From Bradyrhizobium sp. CCGB12 (GTDB taxonomy: Bacteria > Pseudomonadota > Alphaproteobacteria > Rhizobiales > Xanthobacteraceae), in NCBI RefSeq assembly GCF_024199845.1, contig NZ_JANADO010000001.1:4774001-4838000 (forward strand): 64,000 nucleotides of DNA, written 5' to 3'. A model generated the notes under the pieces. The model did not search any database. It was not told where the DNA came from and saw nothing but the letters and a program-made list of their open reading frames with translations. The stretch's first letter is position 1. Every line of letters begins with the position of its first letter. The position numbers were made by a program, and so were the translations under genes. Positions 46,307 to 55,968 of this stretch are shown here, one piece after another.

Positions 46307-48406
46307 TCAATCCTGGATCTTCGAGAAATCCGCCACCGCACGCGTCGCGCTGCGGATCTCGCCCAGCAGCTTCAGGCGGTTCTCGCGCACCTTAGCATTG
46401 TCGTCGTTGACGCGAACCTTGTCGAAGAACGCATCGACCGGCGGACGCAGCTTTGCCATCGCGCTCATCGCGGCCGCAAAGTCCTCCTTGGCAACGGCGG
46501 CGCTTGCTTCCGCCTTCACCTCGCCGATCGCCTTCGCCAGCGCCTTTTCCTCGTTGAGGTTGTAGAGCGCAGTATCCGGTGCGCCCTCGAATGTGCGCTT
46601 GTCCTTCTTCTCCTCGATCGAGAGGATGTTGCTGGCGCGCTTGGTGCCGGCGAGCAGGTTCTTGCCGTCGTCGCTGTCGAGGAACTTTCCGAGCGCTTCG
46701 ACACGTCGAACGATCATGAGCAGATCGTCCTGGCCGCCGAGCGCAAACACGGCATCAACGAGATCGTGCCGCGCGCCCTGCTCGCGGAGCTGGACTTTCA
46801 GGCGGTCGGCGAAAAAGGCGAGCAGATCGCTCGGAAGCTTCTGGGCATCGGCAGGCTTGACCGACAAGCCGGCGAGTGCGGACGCCGCCACCTTCACGAG
46901 CGACAGACGCAACGCGTTGTCGGCAATCAGTCGGATCACACCCAGCGCCGCGCGACGCAGCGCATACGGGTCCTTCGATCCCGTCGGCTTCTCGTCGATC
47001 GCCCAGAAACCAACGAGCGTGTCGATCTTGTCCGCCAGCGCAACCGCAACGCTGATCGGATCGGTCGGCACGCGATCGGTGGGCCCTTGCGGCTTGTAGT
47101 GCTCCTCGCAGGCTGCGGCGACGGAACCGTCCTCGCCCTGGGCCAGCGCGTAGTACCTGCCCATCAGGCCTTGCACCTCGGGGAATTCACCGACGACCTC
47201 GGTGAGCAAATCCGCCTTCGCCAGATGCGCAGCGCGCGTCGCCTTGGCGACGTCGGCGCCGACCAGCGGCGCGATCTCGGCGGCGAGACGCTCGATGCGC
47301 TTGATGCGCGATGCCTGGGTGCCGAGCTTCTCGTGGAACACGATCTGCTCGAACTTCGGCAGACGATCCTCGAGCTTGGTCTTCAGGTCCGTCTCATAGA
47401 AGAACTTCGCATCCGACAGGCGCGGACGGATCACGCGCTCGTTGCCTGATACGATGACCTTGCCGCCGTCGGCCGCCTCGATATTGGCGGTGAGGACGAA
47501 CTTGTTGGTTAGCTTCCCTGTCTTGGAATCCCTGACGACGAAACATTTCTGGTTGTTGCGGATGGTGGCGCGGATCACCTCTTCGGGGATCGCGAGATAT
47601 TCCTCCTCGAACGATCCCATCATGACGACAGGCCATTCGACGAGGCCGGACACTTCGTCCAGCAGCACCTGATCCTCGACCAGTTCGAACCCTTGTGCGA
47701 AGGTCAATTCCTTGGCATCGGCGAAGATGATGTCCTTGCGCGCCTGCGGATCGAGAATGACCTTGGCGGCCTTCAGCTTCGCCTCATAGTCCTCGAACCG
47801 GCGCACGCTGATTGCGTCCGGCGCCATGAAGCGATGGCCGTAGGTGGTCTGGCCGGTCTCGATGCCGTCGACCTCGAACTTCACGACATCGGGCTCTTCG
47901 GTCTCGGGCCCGAACGTCGCGGTGATCGCGTGCAGCGGACGCACCCAGCTCAGCGAGCCGGGCTTGCCGGAGCGCGCACCCCATCGCATCGATTTCGGCC
48001 ACGGGAAGGTGCGGATGATGACGGGCAGAATTTCCGCGAGCACGTCGATCGCATCGCGGCCGGGCTTCTCGATCAACGCGATATAGAAGTCGCCCTTCGG
48101 GTCGCGCTGGATCTTGGCTTCATCGAGCGAGCTGAGACCTGTCGCCTTCAGGAAGCCCTGCACGGCTGCATCGGGCGCGCCGACTTTCGGGCCGCGGCGC
48201 TCGGTCTTGAGATCAGGCTGGCGCGCAGGGATTCCGTGCACGGTGAGCGCCAGGCGGCGCGGCGTCGCGAACGCTTTCGCGCCCTCGTAGACGAGCCCTT
48301 CGGCGACGAGCTTGTCGGTGACCATGCGGCGCAGATCGTCGGCCGCCTTCGCCTGCATGCGCGCGGGGATTTCTTCCGAGAACAGTTCAAGCAAAAGATC
48401 GGGCAT
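46307..48406 (-). CDS. glyS: Glycyl-tRNA synthetase beta subunit (699 aa)
   Basis: Beta chain of the tetrameric alpha2-beta2 enzyme that charges tRNA-Gly. The start [60 protein letters not shown] (slightly longer in the protein) and FVRPLHAI-like [13 protein letters not shown] are family marks, and the C-terminus holds the anticodon-binding DALR-like domain ([20 protein letters not shown]). The ATG overlaps the glyQ stop by one base (ATGA coupling). Confidence 0.96.
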   Translation of the reverse strand: MPDLLLELFSEEIPARMQAKAADDLRRMVTDKLVAEGLVYEGAKAFATPRRLALTVHGIPARQPDLKTERRGPKVGAPDAAVQGFLKATGLSSLDEAKIQRDPKGDFYIALIEKPGRDAIDVLAEILPVIIRTFPWPKSMRWGARSGKPGSLSWVRPLHAITATFGPETEEPDVVKFEVDGIETGQTTYGHRFMAPDAISVRRFEDYEAKLKAAKVILDPQARKDIIFADAKELTFAQGFELVEDQVLLDEVSGLVEWPVVMMGSFEEEYLAIPEEVIRATIRNNQKCFVVRDSKTGKLTNKFVLTANIEAADGGKVIVSGNERVIRPRLSDAKFFYETDLKTKLEDRLPKFEQIVFHEKLGTQASRIKRIERLAAEIAPLVGADVAKATRAAHLAKADLLTEVVGEFPEVQGLMGRYYALAQGEDGSVAAACEEHYKPQGPTDRVPTDPISVAVALADKIDTLVGFWAIDEKPTGSKDPYALRRAALGVIRLIADNALRLSLVKVAASALAGLSVKPADAQKLPSDLLAFFADRLKVQLREQGARHDLVDAVFALGGQDDLLMIVRRVEALGKFLDSDDGKNLLAGTKRASNILSIEEKKDKRTFEGAPDTALYNLNEEKALAKAIGEVKAEASAAVAKEDFAAAMSAMAKLRPPVDAFFDKVRVNDDNAKVRENRLKLLGEIRSATRAVADFSKIQD

Positions 48407-49344
48407 CAGGCCGCTCCGCCCGCTTCAGTGTGGATCCAGGCCTCGCCGCAGGCCTTTGCCAGCTCGCGCACGCGAAGAATGTAGCTCTGCCGCTCGGTCA
48501 CGGAGATCACGCCGCGGGCGTCGAGCAGGTTGAAGACGTGGCTCGCCTTGATGCACTGGTCATAGGCGGGCAGCGCCATCAGATGCTGCTTCTGGTTACC
48601 GCCTTCGCGCCAGCCTGCGTCGAGATATTTCCGGCAGGCCGCTTCGGCCATCTTGAACTGCTCGAACAACATCGCGGTGTCGGCATATTCGAAGTTATGC
48701 CGCGAATATTCCTGCTCGGCTTGCAGGAAGACGTCACCATAGGTGACCTTCTGATCGCCCTCGCGGCCGTTGAAGTTGAGGTCGTAGACGCGGTCGACGC
48801 CCTGCACATACATCGCGAGGCGCTCGAGCCCATAGGTGAGCTCGCCCGCGACGGGCGCGCATTCGAAGCCCGCGACCTGCTGAAAATAGGTGAACTGGCT
48901 CACTTCCATGCCGTCGCACCAGCACTCCCAGCCGAGGCCCCAGGCGCCCAGCGTCGGGCTCTCCCAATCGTCCTCGACGAAGCGGATGTCGTGCACGGCG
49001 GAATCGATGCCGATCGCGGCGAGCGACTTCAGGTACAGCTCCTGAAGGTTCGGCGGCGACGGCTTCATGATCACCTGGAACTGGTAATAGTGCTGCATCC
49101 GGTTCGGATTCTCGCCATAGCGGCCGTCCTTGGGCCGACGCGAGGGCTGCACATAGGCGGCGTTCCAGGGCTTTGGCCCGAGCGCGCGCAGGGTGGTGGC
49201 CGGATGGAAGGTGCCCGCGCCCATCTCCATGTCGTAGGGCTGCAAAATCACGCAGCCCTGCTCGGCCCAGAACCGCTGGAGCGCGAGGATGAAGCCCTGG
49301 AACGAGCGTTCCGGGCGCATATGGGCGGGCAATGAGGCGTCCAT
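48406..49344 (-). CDS. glyQ: Glycyl-tRNA synthetase alpha subunit (312 aa)
   Basis: Catalytic alpha chain of bacterial-type GlyRS. It contains [80 protein letters not shown] and [20 protein letters not shown]. The ATG at 49344 ([14 protein letters not shown]) is chosen; a later ATG at 49320 is possible, and the longer frame to 49470 runs into the repeat. It heads the glyQS operon. Confidence 0.96.
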   Translation of the reverse strand: MDASLPAHMRPERSFQGFILALQRFWAEQGCVILQPYDMEMGAGTFHPATTLRALGPKPWNAAYVQPSRRPKDGRYGENPNRMQHYYQFQVIMKPSPPNLQELYLKSLAAIGIDSAVHDIRFVEDDWESPTLGAWGLGWECWCDGMEVSQFTYFQQVAGFECAPVAGELTYGLERLAMYVQGVDRVYDLNFNGREGDQKVTYGDVFLQAEQEYSRHNFEYADTAMLFEQFKMAEAACRKYLDAGWREGGNQKQHLMALPAYDQCIKASHVFNLLDARGVISVTERQSYILRVRELAKACGEAWIHTEAGGAA

Positions 49345-49444
49345 CGTCAGATCAGGCTCTCGCGGGGGTTTTGAATCGCGCGGGACCGTATCGACGGCGG
49401 GGATGGGAATCAAGGCAAAGGGGGCAAAAGCAGGCCCGTTCTCC

Positions 49445-49528
49445 GTCATGGCCGGGCTTGTCCCGGCCATCCACGTCTAGCCACGTGGTACAAAGAACAT
49501 GGATGCCCGGGACAAGCCCGGGCATGAC
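49445..49528. repeat. Dispersed palindromic repeat, family B-like (copy 5)
   Basis: Left GTCATGGCCGGGCTTGTCCC ending GGCCATCCACGT; right ATGGATGCCCGGGACAAGCC ending GGGCATGAC. Internal CCACGT/ACGTGG arms also pair. Confidence 0.75.
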
Positions 49529-49539
49529 GACTGCGGCGA

Positions 49540-49731
49540 CTAACCCGGGCGATAGGCTCCGGTCACGGGGTCACGTTTCAGCGTCTGGATGTCCCCCATA
49601 TGGGCGGCTTCGGCGACGCGCGACAAGCGCATCTCCTCCAGCTCCTGGTTGATCCGGACAGCGGTCTTGTAGGCCCAGCGGACCACGGCAAGCCCGCCCA
49701 ACACGCCCGCGAAAGCGACGAACGGCGGCAT
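49540..49731 (-). CDS. Small hypothetical membrane-associated protein (63 aa)
   Basis: One N-terminal hydrophobic helix (FVAFAGVLGGLAVVRWAY) followed by a charged amphipathic stretch (INQELEEMRLSRVAEAAHMG) and TLKRDPVTGAYRPG. This resembles short conserved proteins next to glyQ/S49 peptidase genes in Rhizobiales, from memory. Function unknown. Confidence 0.6.
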   Translation of the reverse strand: MPPFVAFAGVLGGLAVVRWAYKTAVRINQELEEMRLSRVAEAAHMGDIQTLKRDPVTGAYRPG

Positions 49732-49835
49732 CGGTCGATCCTTGTCTAGTGCTCAGCCCCCACGCGCATTGTTGCGCAGATGGACTTGCGCCGCAATCGG
49801 CAGGCCTCGGGCCAAATGGCGCGGGAGGGTGCCGC

Positions 49836-50744
49836 CTAGAACCCGAATTTCGCCCAAATCGCCCGCGTCTCGACCGCCGAGATCAGCTCATCCGGAAGGC
49901 CGGCCACTGATTCCAGGGCCGAAAGCTGCCCAGCTCCGGGCGATTTCCGTCCCAGAAAGCCGGACAGCAGCCCGGTCGGCTGCGCAATCACGGGGGTGAG
50001 AACCTTCTCACCGTAGCGGGCACGAAGAGTTGAGCGGAGATCGCCGATGCCGTCGGCCAGCCCCAGCGCGATCGCGCTTTCCCCGGCCCAGTATTCTCCC
50101 GTGAATAGCGTGTCGTCGTCGCCCTTCAGCCGCGTGCCGCGGCTCTCCTTCACCAGCGAGATGAAGATCTGGTGGATCTCGCGCTGGATCGTCTTCAACT
50201 TGGCGACGTCATCGGGGTTTTCCGGGAGGAACGGGTCGAGCATCGCCTTGTGCGCGCCGGCGGTGTACAGGCGCCGCTCGATGCCGAGCCGCCTGATCGC
50301 CTCCTGGAAACCAAAACTGCCGCCGACCACGCCGATCGAGCCGAGGATCGAGGAGGGATCGCAGATGATCTCGTCGCCTGCGCAGGCGATCATGTAGCCG
50401 CCGGAGGCCGCGACGTCCTCGACGAACACCATAACCTTCAGCTTTTTCTCCGCCGCAAGCTGCTTGATACGTAAGAATATCTGGCGCGACTGCACCGGCG
50501 AGCCGCCGGGCGAGTTGATCACCAGCGCCACCGCCTTGGCGTTCCGATATGAAAACGCCCGCTCCAGCACCCGCGCGACGCCCGCGAGTGTCATGCCGGG
50601 GCGCAGCGGCGTCACCGCGCCGATGACGCCGGACAGCCGCACCACCGGCACCACCGCCGTGCCGGGACGGAAGCGCGCCGGCAGATATTGCATGAGCTTG
50701 TCGGCCAGGCCGGAACTCTCACCATCGTTCAATTTTTCGGCCAT
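49836..50744 (-). CDS. S49-family serine peptidase (SppA/SohB-like, 302 aa)
   Basis: Signal-peptide-peptidase-type Ser/Lys protease. The nucleophile Ser lies in VAASGGYMIACAGDEIICDP (about 125-133), the general-base Lys in YTAGAHKAMLDPF (about 180), and VVRLSGVIGA and LVINSPGGSPVQS belong to the oxyanion region. There is no obvious signal or membrane anchor, unlike SppA, so it is likely cytoplasmic or peripheral. It sits between the small membrane protein and a divergent 32-aa gene. Confidence 0.87.
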   Translation of the reverse strand: MAEKLNDGESSGLADKLMQYLPARFRPGTAVVPVVRLSGVIGAVTPLRPGMTLAGVARVLERAFSYRNAKAVALVINSPGGSPVQSRQIFLRIKQLAAEKKLKVMVFVEDVAASGGYMIACAGDEIICDPSSILGSIGVVGGSFGFQEAIRRLGIERRLYTAGAHKAMLDPFLPENPDDVAKLKTIQREIHQIFISLVKESRGTRLKGDDDTLFTGEYWAGESAIALGLADGIGDLRSTLRARYGEKVLTPVIAQPTGLLSGFLGRKSPGAGQLSALESVAGLPDELISAVETRAIWAKFGF

Positions 50745-50855
50745 GCCGTTACCTCTGCTTAATCATTTCTTATCACGCGACTGTCATTGGAAGTGCCTGG
50801 AACGTGTTTTGCAGATTTTCCGTTAGAAGGCTGCAATGAGGCAGCGGAGAACGCC

Positions 50856-50954
50856 ATGAAAGTCTATTTGCTTATGCTGCTGATCGGTGCGCTGTTCATG
50901 GCGATCCGTCTGACGACTCCGCAAGAGCAGCAGTCGGAATCGCTGCCGCAGTAA
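50856..50954 (+). CDS. Very small membrane protein (32 aa)
   Basis: A 32-codon frame, MKVYLLMLLIGALFMAIRLT then TPQEQQSESLPQ: one hydrophobic helix and a polar tail. GGAGA lies 6 bases before the ATG. It is divergent from the S49 peptidase gene, and its frame ends only 5 bases before the convergent methylase stop. No function known. Confidence 0.5.
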   Translation: MKVYLLMLLIGALFMAIRLTTPQEQQSESLPQ

Positions 50955-50958
50955 GTCG

Positions 50959-51726
50959 TCACGGCTCGGCCAGCGGCAAGACCGCCCTCCCCTCCAGAAT
51001 CTCCTTCACCTTTTTTTTAGGCACGCCTGCCTCCTCGTTGAGCATGAGCCCGGGCAACACGCGCGTCGGGGCCCGGCCGCCTTTCACCGCGCGCACCAGT
51101 ACGCGAATCGCGGGTCGTCCCGCCTCACCGTGAACCGGCAGGATCGACAGGCTGCCGAAGCCGCGTGACAGCGCGGCCAGAACGTCCGCTATCCCATCTG
51201 CGCGCCATATCAGCGTCAGCACACCGTTCGATCGGAGGATGCGCCGTGCTGCATGCACCCAGGCATGCAGCGTCTCCTCGCTCGCAACATGGGCGGCGTG
51301 GCGCGCCTGATCTGGCGAACCGCGATGCCGAGCGGGATCGTTGAAGGGCGGATTCATCAACACCACGTCGACGCTGTCAGGCACGAGGCCATTTGCCGCA
51401 AACGCCTGCGCATCGGCCGCGACGTCGAGCACGATCGTCTCGGCGGCAATCACATTCGCCGCCGCATTGGCGCGTGCGAGCTCCGCCAGATCCGGATCGA
51501 TCTCGACTAAGCCGAGCCTCAAGCCAGCCACGCGCCGGGCGAGCGCGAGGCCTGCCGCGCCGATGCCGGCGCCGAGATCGACCACGCGATCGCCCGCCCT
51601 GGCTTCCGTCGCCGCCGCGAGCAGGATGGCGTCGTGACCAGCGCGATGGCCGGACCGCTTCTGCTTCAGCCGCAGCTGCCCGCCGAGAAAGGCGTCCTCG
51701 GTGATGTCTGCCGGCGCGTCAATCAT
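50959..51726 (-). CDS. TrmN6-like SAM-dependent methyltransferase (255 aa)
   Basis: Resembles tRNA1(Val) A37 N6-methyltransferases (YfiC). The SAM site is VVDLGAGIGAAGLALARRVA, followed by LVEIDPDLAELARANA, and the N6-adenine signature is DVVLMNPPFNDP (NPPF). The start MIDAPADITEDAFLGGQLRL is usual for the group. The ATG at 51726 overlaps the end of the DUF2007 gene by 8 bases. The tRNA target is inferred from family. Confidence 0.84.
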   Translation of the reverse strand: MIDAPADITEDAFLGGQLRLKQKRSGHRAGHDAILLAAATEARAGDRVVDLGAGIGAAGLALARRVAGLRLGLVEIDPDLAELARANAAANVIAAETIVLDVAADAQAFAANGLVPDSVDVVLMNPPFNDPARHRGSPDQARHAAHVASEETLHAWVHAARRILRSNGVLTLIWRADGIADVLAALSRGFGSLSILPVHGEAGRPAIRVLVRAVKGGRAPTRVLPGLMLNEEAGVPKKKVKEILEGRAVLPLAEP

Positions 51727-51946
51727 CGCCGCGCAGTTCGTGGCTGAGGCCGGCCTCAGTGAGCAGCTGGCGGGCTTCGACGGCGTCATCCTCATGGACC
51801 AGAATCCGCCGCGGCAAGATGCCGAGTGAGCCCTCGATGATGCTCATGTTCTGGTCCAGCACCAGATGATGGATGTTGGCACCGTCGAGCAGCGCGCCGA
51901 TCGCCGACACCAGCACCATGTCGTTGGTCCGAACCAGTTCACGCAA
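51719..51946 (-). CDS. DUF2007-domain protein (75 aa)
   Basis: Small PII-like-fold signalling domain. It reads RELVRTNDMVLVSAIGALLD, GANIHHLVLDQNMSIIEGSL and RRILVHEDDAVEARQLLTEA. A TTG start at 51946 with AGGAGA 8 bases upstream is preferred; the frame stays open to 51991, overlapping the leader of ispB. It is divergent from ispB and coupled to the TrmN6-like gene. Confidence 0.78.
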   Translation of the reverse strand: MRELVRTNDMVLVSAIGALLDGANIHHLVLDQNMSIIEGSLGILPRRILVHEDDAVEARQLLTEAGLSHELRGDD

Positions 51947-52079
51947 AACGCGGGTCTCCTGCCTGGAAAAGGGGGAAGCGGCAAATGTCAATGGTTCCGC
52001 AGCACTTGCCGCATCCGCTGCCAGTTTCTATTGTATTTCCATCAGAATAGCCCTTCCGGGGCAAATATTGGAGACCGGC

Positions 52080-53087
52080 GTGGCCGTCATTGTACCTTTC
52101 GAAACTCCCGGCGCGTCGATCGAAGAGCTGGTTGCCCTTGTCGCCGGAGACATGGAGCGCGTCAACGCCACGATCCTGTCGCGGACCGGTTCGGACGTGA
52201 CCATGATCCCGGAGGTCGCCAACCATCTGATCTCCTCCGGAGGCAAGCGCCTGCGGCCGATGCTGACGCTCGCCATGGCCAACCTCGCCGGCTACACCGG
52301 CGACGGCCACATCAAGCTCGCCGCCTCCGTCGAATTCATGCACACCGCCACCCTGCTCCATGACGACGTCGTCGACGAGAGCGAGATGCGCCGCGGCAAG
52401 CTGTCGGCACGCATGCTCTGGGGCAACGAGGCGAGCGTGCTGGTCGGCGACTTCCTGCTCGGCCAGGCCTTCCGCATGATGGTCGAGGTTGGCTCGCTGC
52501 GCGCGCTCGACATCCTCTCCGCGGCCGCCGCCACCATCGCCGAGGGCGAGGTGATGCAGCTTGCGGCCGCCAAGAACACCGCGACCACCGAGGACGAATA
52601 TCTCGCCGTGATCCGCGGCAAGACCGCCGAACTGTTCGCGGCGGCCTGCGAGGTCGGCCCCGTGATCGCCAACCGGCCGAAGGCGGAGCAGACCGCCTGC
52701 CGCTCGGTCGGCATGAATCTCGGCATCGCCTTCCAGCTCGTCGACGACGTGCTCGACTATGGCGGCAAGAGCGCAAAACTCGGCAAGAACACCGGCGACG
52801 ATTTCCGCGAGGGCAAGATCACCCTCCCCGTCGTGCTCGCCTTCCGCCGCGGCAACGACACCGAGCGCGCCTTCTGGATCCGGGCGCTGGAGCGCGGCGA
52901 GATCGGCGATTCCGATCTCGACCACGCCATCGGGTTGATGAACAAGCACCGCGCGCTCGAGGACACGCTGAGCCGCGCCCAGCACTACGGCGCCATGGCC
53001 GTCGACGCGCTGGCGCTGTTCCCGTCCTCGCCGATGAAGAGCGCGCTGGAGCAGGTCGTGGCGTTCTGCCTGGCCCGGTCGCATTAA
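52080..53087 (+). CDS. ispB: Polyprenyl (octa-/decaprenyl) diphosphate synthase (335 aa)
   Basis: Extends farnesyl diphosphate with isopentenyl units to make the ubiquinone side chain. The first Asp-rich motif is LLHDDVVDESEMRRG (about 93-107) and the second is FQLVDDVLDYGG (about 217-228); GGKRLRPMLTLAMANLAG and the ending RALEDTLSRAQHYG are also typical. The GTG at 52080 with GGAGA is preferred; the frame is open much further upstream, but those codons belong to the divergent gene. In this group the quinone is usually Q10, so decaprenyl is likely. Confidence 0.92.
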   Translation: MAVIVPFETPGASIEELVALVAGDMERVNATILSRTGSDVTMIPEVANHLISSGGKRLRPMLTLAMANLAGYTGDGHIKLAASVEFMHTATLLHDDVVDESEMRRGKLSARMLWGNEASVLVGDFLLGQAFRMMVEVGSLRALDILSAAAATIAEGEVMQLAAAKNTATTEDEYLAVIRGKTAELFAAACEVGPVIANRPKAEQTACRSVGMNLGIAFQLVDDVLDYGGKSAKLGKNTGDDFREGKITLPVVLAFRRGNDTERAFWIRALERGEIGDSDLDHAIGLMNKHRALEDTLSRAQHYGAMAVDALALFPSSPMKSALEQVVAFCLARSH

Positions 53088-53128
53088 GGCTTTCGCGTTT
53101 CAGCGCAAGTGCTCGCCACACCACCGGC

Positions 53129-53258
53129 GTCGTCCCGGCGAACGCCGGGACCCATACCGCGTGATCTATCGATAGGTCACGGGTGCGAGTACCGATAACG
53201 ACCGGCCTGCCCCAAATCACTCCCTGTGGTTATGGGTCCCGGCGTTCGCCGGGACGAC
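53129..53258. repeat. Dispersed palindromic repeat, family B (copy 6)
   Basis: GTCGTCCCGGCGAACGCCGG and CCGGCGTTCGCCGGGACGAC arms at the two ends, each followed inward by GACCCATA-type sequence. Confidence 0.8.
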
Positions 53259-53290
53259 ACTGGTGAGATAGCGCCACAACGCTCCCACAT

Positions 53291-53370
53291 CGTCATTGCG
53301 AGCGCAGCGAAGCAATCCAGAATCCCTCCGCGGAAACAGCCTGGATTGCTTCGCTGCGCTCGCAATGACG
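53291..53370. repeat. Dispersed palindromic repeat, family A (copy 3)
   Basis: CGTCATTGCGAGCGCAGCGA arm and its exact complement, with CCGCGGAAA in the centre. Best-preserved copy of the family in the window. Confidence 0.85.
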
Positions 53371-53474
53371 GAATATGACGCACGGCCATCGTTCTACAAT
53401 TTACACTTCAAACCGCAGCAACAGCTTCGCAATCTCTCCTGTCGCCGAGCCCGGATCCACCGCTCACCCCACTC

Positions 53475-53491
53475 ACTTGCATTTTGCAAGT
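53475..53491. promoter_or_regulatory. Palindromic operator before the HxlR regulator gene
   Basis: ACTTGC-ATTTT-GCAAGT, a perfect 6-base inverted repeat ending 20 bases before the hxlR-type ATG. HxlR proteins bind as dimers to such sites, so autoregulation is likely. Confidence 0.65.
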
Positions 53492-53511
53492 TACTTCTCT
53501 AACTTCCCGCC

Positions 53512-54027
53512 ATGCAACCGAAATCCCCCTCCATCCTGGAATGCCCGGTTGGCCGCGCCGTGGAGACGGTCGGCGAATGGTGGAGCATTTTGATCCTGCG
53601 CGATGCGTTTCAGGGGGCGACGAAGTTCGACGAGTTCCAGCAAAGCCTCGGCATCGCGCCGAACATCCTGTCGCGGCGGCTTGCCCATCTCACCAAGAGC
53701 GGCATGTTCGGCCGCCGCCGCTATCATGAGCGCCCACCGCGCTACGAATATGTGCTGACGGACAAGGCACGGGACTTCTTCCCCGTCATCGTCGCGCTGC
53801 TCGCCTGGGGCAACAAGCATCTCGCTCCGAAGGGCGAATCCATCCTGCTGGCGAACCGGAGTGACGCTCGTCCGTTCGATCCGGTCGTGGTCGACGCCGC
53901 CGACATGCGTCCGATCACGCTCGCCAATACGATCGCGATTCCCGGGCCGCGCGCCAGCCGCGGGATGCGCGCGCGGCTCGCTTCGCTCAAAGCGATGAAC
54001 CCGGCCGTCGCGCCGGCTGGAGATTGA
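53512..54027 (+). CDS. HxlR-family transcriptional regulator (171 aa)
   Basis: Winged-helix regulator of the HxlR family: CPVGRAVETVGEWWSILILR with the conserved N-terminal Cys and W-W, DAFQGATKFDEFQQSLGIAP, NILSRRLAHLTKSGMFGRR, YVLTDKARDFFPVIVALLAW. The Cys near residue 11 could sense electrophiles or oxidants. The C-terminal 60 residues extend beyond the usual 110-aa core. It precedes the fabF-like gene by one base and probably controls it. Confidence 0.87.
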   Translation: MQPKSPSILECPVGRAVETVGEWWSILILRDAFQGATKFDEFQQSLGIAPNILSRRLAHLTKSGMFGRRRYHERPPRYEYVLTDKARDFFPVIVALLAWGNKHLAPKGESILLANRSDARPFDPVVVDAADMRPITLANTIAIPGPRASRGMRARLASLKAMNPAVAPAGD

Positions 54028-54028
54028 C

Positions 54029-55291
54029 ATGCGTCGTATCGTCGTGACGGGAATGGGCGCAGTGTCGCCGCTCGGCTGCGGTGTCGAATTGTCCTGGCGC
54101 CGACTGCTCGCCGGGCAAAGCGGACTGCGGCCGCTGCCCGAATGGGCGCAGGTGCTGCCGGCGCGGATTGCAGGGCTCGTGCCTGACAAGGCCGGTGACG
54201 TCGCGGGCGGCTTCGATCCCGCACAGGCGGCCGCGCCAAAAGACCAGCGCAAGATGGACCGCTTCATCCTGTTCGCGCTGCTCGCCACGGCAGAAGCGGT
54301 CGCGCAGGCCAAATGGACGCCACAGGATACGGCCGCGCTGGAGCGCACCGCGACGATCATCGCCTCCGGCGTCGGCGGCTTTCCGGCGATGGCAGAGGCG
54401 GTGCGCATCACCGAGCAGCGCGGTGCCCGCCGGCTCTCGCCATTCACGATCCCCTCGTTCCTCGCCAATCTTGCCGCCGGCCACGTCTCGATCAAGTACG
54501 GCTACAAGGGTGCGCTGGGCACACCGGTGACGGCGTGTGCCGCCGGCGTCCAGGCGATCGGCGATGCCGCGCGGATGATCCACGTCGGCGAGACCGATGT
54601 CGCGATCTGCGGCGGCGCGGAGGCCTGCATCGATATCGTCAGCCTCGGCGGCTTTGCAGCAGCTCGCGCGCTGTCGAGCGGCTTCAACGACGCGCCCGCT
54701 CGCGCCTCGCGCCCATTCGATCGCGACCGCGATGGTTTTGTCATGGGCGAAGGCGCCGGCATCCTTGTGATCGAGGATCTCGAGCATGCGCTCGCGCGCG
54801 GCGCGACGCCGATCGCGGAGATCACCGGCTACGGCACGACCGCGGATGCCTATCACATGACGTCAGGTCCTCCCGACGGCGACGGCGCCCGCCGCGCCAT
54901 GGAGATCGCGCTCCGGCAGGCGAGCCTCGCGCCCGCAGATGTGCAGCACCTCAACGCGCATGCGACCTCGACGCCAGCCGGCGACGAGAGCGAGCTTGGC
55001 GCCATCGCCGCGCTGTTCGGCCGCAACCGCGGCATTGCCGTCAGCGCAACCAAATCAGCCACCGGCCATCTGCTCGGCGCCGCCGGGGGCCTGGAAGCGA
55101 TCTTCACAGTTCTTGCGTTGCGCGACCAGATCGCGCCGCCGACGCTCAATCTCGAAAATCCTGATCCAGGCGCTGACGGCATCGACATCGTCGCCGGGGC
55201 CGCGCGGCCGATGCCGATTCAGCATGCCATCTCCAACGGGTTCGGCTTCGGCGGGGTGAATGCCAGCGTGATCTTCCGCCGGATGGGATGA
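54029..55291 (+). CDS. fabF: Beta-ketoacyl-ACP synthase II, FabF-like (420 aa)
   Basis: Condenses malonyl-ACP with an acyl chain. The Cys-His-His triad is complete: TACAAGVQAIGDAARMI (Cys near 170), LNAHATSTPAGDESE (His near 310) and TKSATGHLLGAAGGLEA (His near 346), with the terminal NGFGFGGVNASVIF loop. Its place behind an HxlR regulator, and the absence of acpP/fabG around it, suggest a specialised synthase and not the main housekeeping FabF. Confidence 0.87.
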   Translation: MRRIVVTGMGAVSPLGCGVELSWRRLLAGQSGLRPLPEWAQVLPARIAGLVPDKAGDVAGGFDPAQAAAPKDQRKMDRFILFALLATAEAVAQAKWTPQDTAALERTATIIASGVGGFPAMAEAVRITEQRGARRLSPFTIPSFLANLAAGHVSIKYGYKGALGTPVTACAAGVQAIGDAARMIHVGETDVAICGGAEACIDIVSLGGFAAARALSSGFNDAPARASRPFDRDRDGFVMGEGAGILVIEDLEHALARGATPIAEITGYGTTADAYHMTSGPPDGDGARRAMEIALRQASLAPADVQHLNAHATSTPAGDESELGAIAALFGRNRGIAVSATKSATGHLLGAAGGLEAIFTVLALRDQIAPPTLNLENPDPGADGIDIVAGAARPMPIQHAISNGFGFGGVNASVIFRRMG

Positions 55292-55335
55292 ACAAGAGGC
55301 CTTGCAATCGTGCCGCGCTTCGCTACGAAAACAGG

Positions 55336-55968
55336 ATGATTGAAACGAATTTCTGGCTGTTCCTGGCCGCCGCTTTCCTCATCGCCGCCGTTCCAGGCCC
55401 CGGCATCTTCTACGTCGCGGCGCGGACCTTGTCGGACGGACGCGGCAGCGGCTTTGCGTCGACCGCGGGCACGGCGCTGGGTGGATTGGTTCATGCGGTC
55501 GCGGGCAGCCTCGGCATCTCCGCGATCATCCTGGCCAGTGCCGAGTTGTTCGCTACCGTGAAATTCATCGGCGCGCTGTATCTGGTCTGGCTCGGCATCA
55601 AGACGTTCCGCAACGCCGGCCGGGTGCTGTCGCTGGAGAGCGAGCCCGTCGGCGACAAGCGCGCGTTCCGCGACGGCGTGCTGGTCGAGGCGCTGAACCC
55701 GAAGACCGCGGCGTTCTTCCTCGCCTTCATTCCGCAGTTCCTCGATCCCGCGGGATCGAACCCCACGCTGCAGTTCATCATGCTCGGCGCGATCTCGGTC
55801 GCGCTGAACACGCTCGCCGACGTCGTGGTGGTGCTGATAGCCTCCGCGACGCGCGCGCAGCTGATCGGACGGCCGCATCTGATGCGGTGTCTCACGCAGG
55901 GCTCCGGCGTCTTCATCGCCGGCCTCGGCCTTTCGCTTGCGCTGGCGCGGCGGCCGGCAAATGGCTAG
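55336..55968 (+). CDS. LysE/RhtB-family amino-acid exporter (210 aa)
   Basis: Six-helix membrane protein. It begins NFWLFLAAAFLIAAVPGPGI with the family's PGPG, then GTALGGLVHAVAGSLGISAI, LYLVWLGIKTFRNAG and EALNPKTAAFFLAFIPQFL. The usual length is about 210. The ATG at 55336 is preferred; another in frame at 55288 overlaps the fabF stop (ATGA). The exported substrate is unknown. Confidence 0.87.
   Translation: MIETNFWLFLAAAFLIAAVPGPGIFYVAARTLSDGRGSGFASTAGTALGGLVHAVAGSLGISAIILASAELFATVKFIGALYLVWLGIKTFRNAGRVLSLESEPVGDKRAFRDGVLVEALNPKTAAFFLAFIPQFLDPAGSNPTLQFIMLGAISVALNTLADVVVVLIASATRAQLIGRPHLMRCLTQGSGVFIAGLGLSLALARRPANG

Larger units (their letters stand above)
53088..53511. other. 424-base intergenic stretch with two repeats and an operator
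   Basis: Holds a family B repeat (53129-53258), a family A repeat (53291-53370) and the HxlR palindrome (53475-53491). The bases between 53371 and 53474 are AT-richer and probably contain the hxlR promoter. No gene is seen. Confidence 0.7.
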
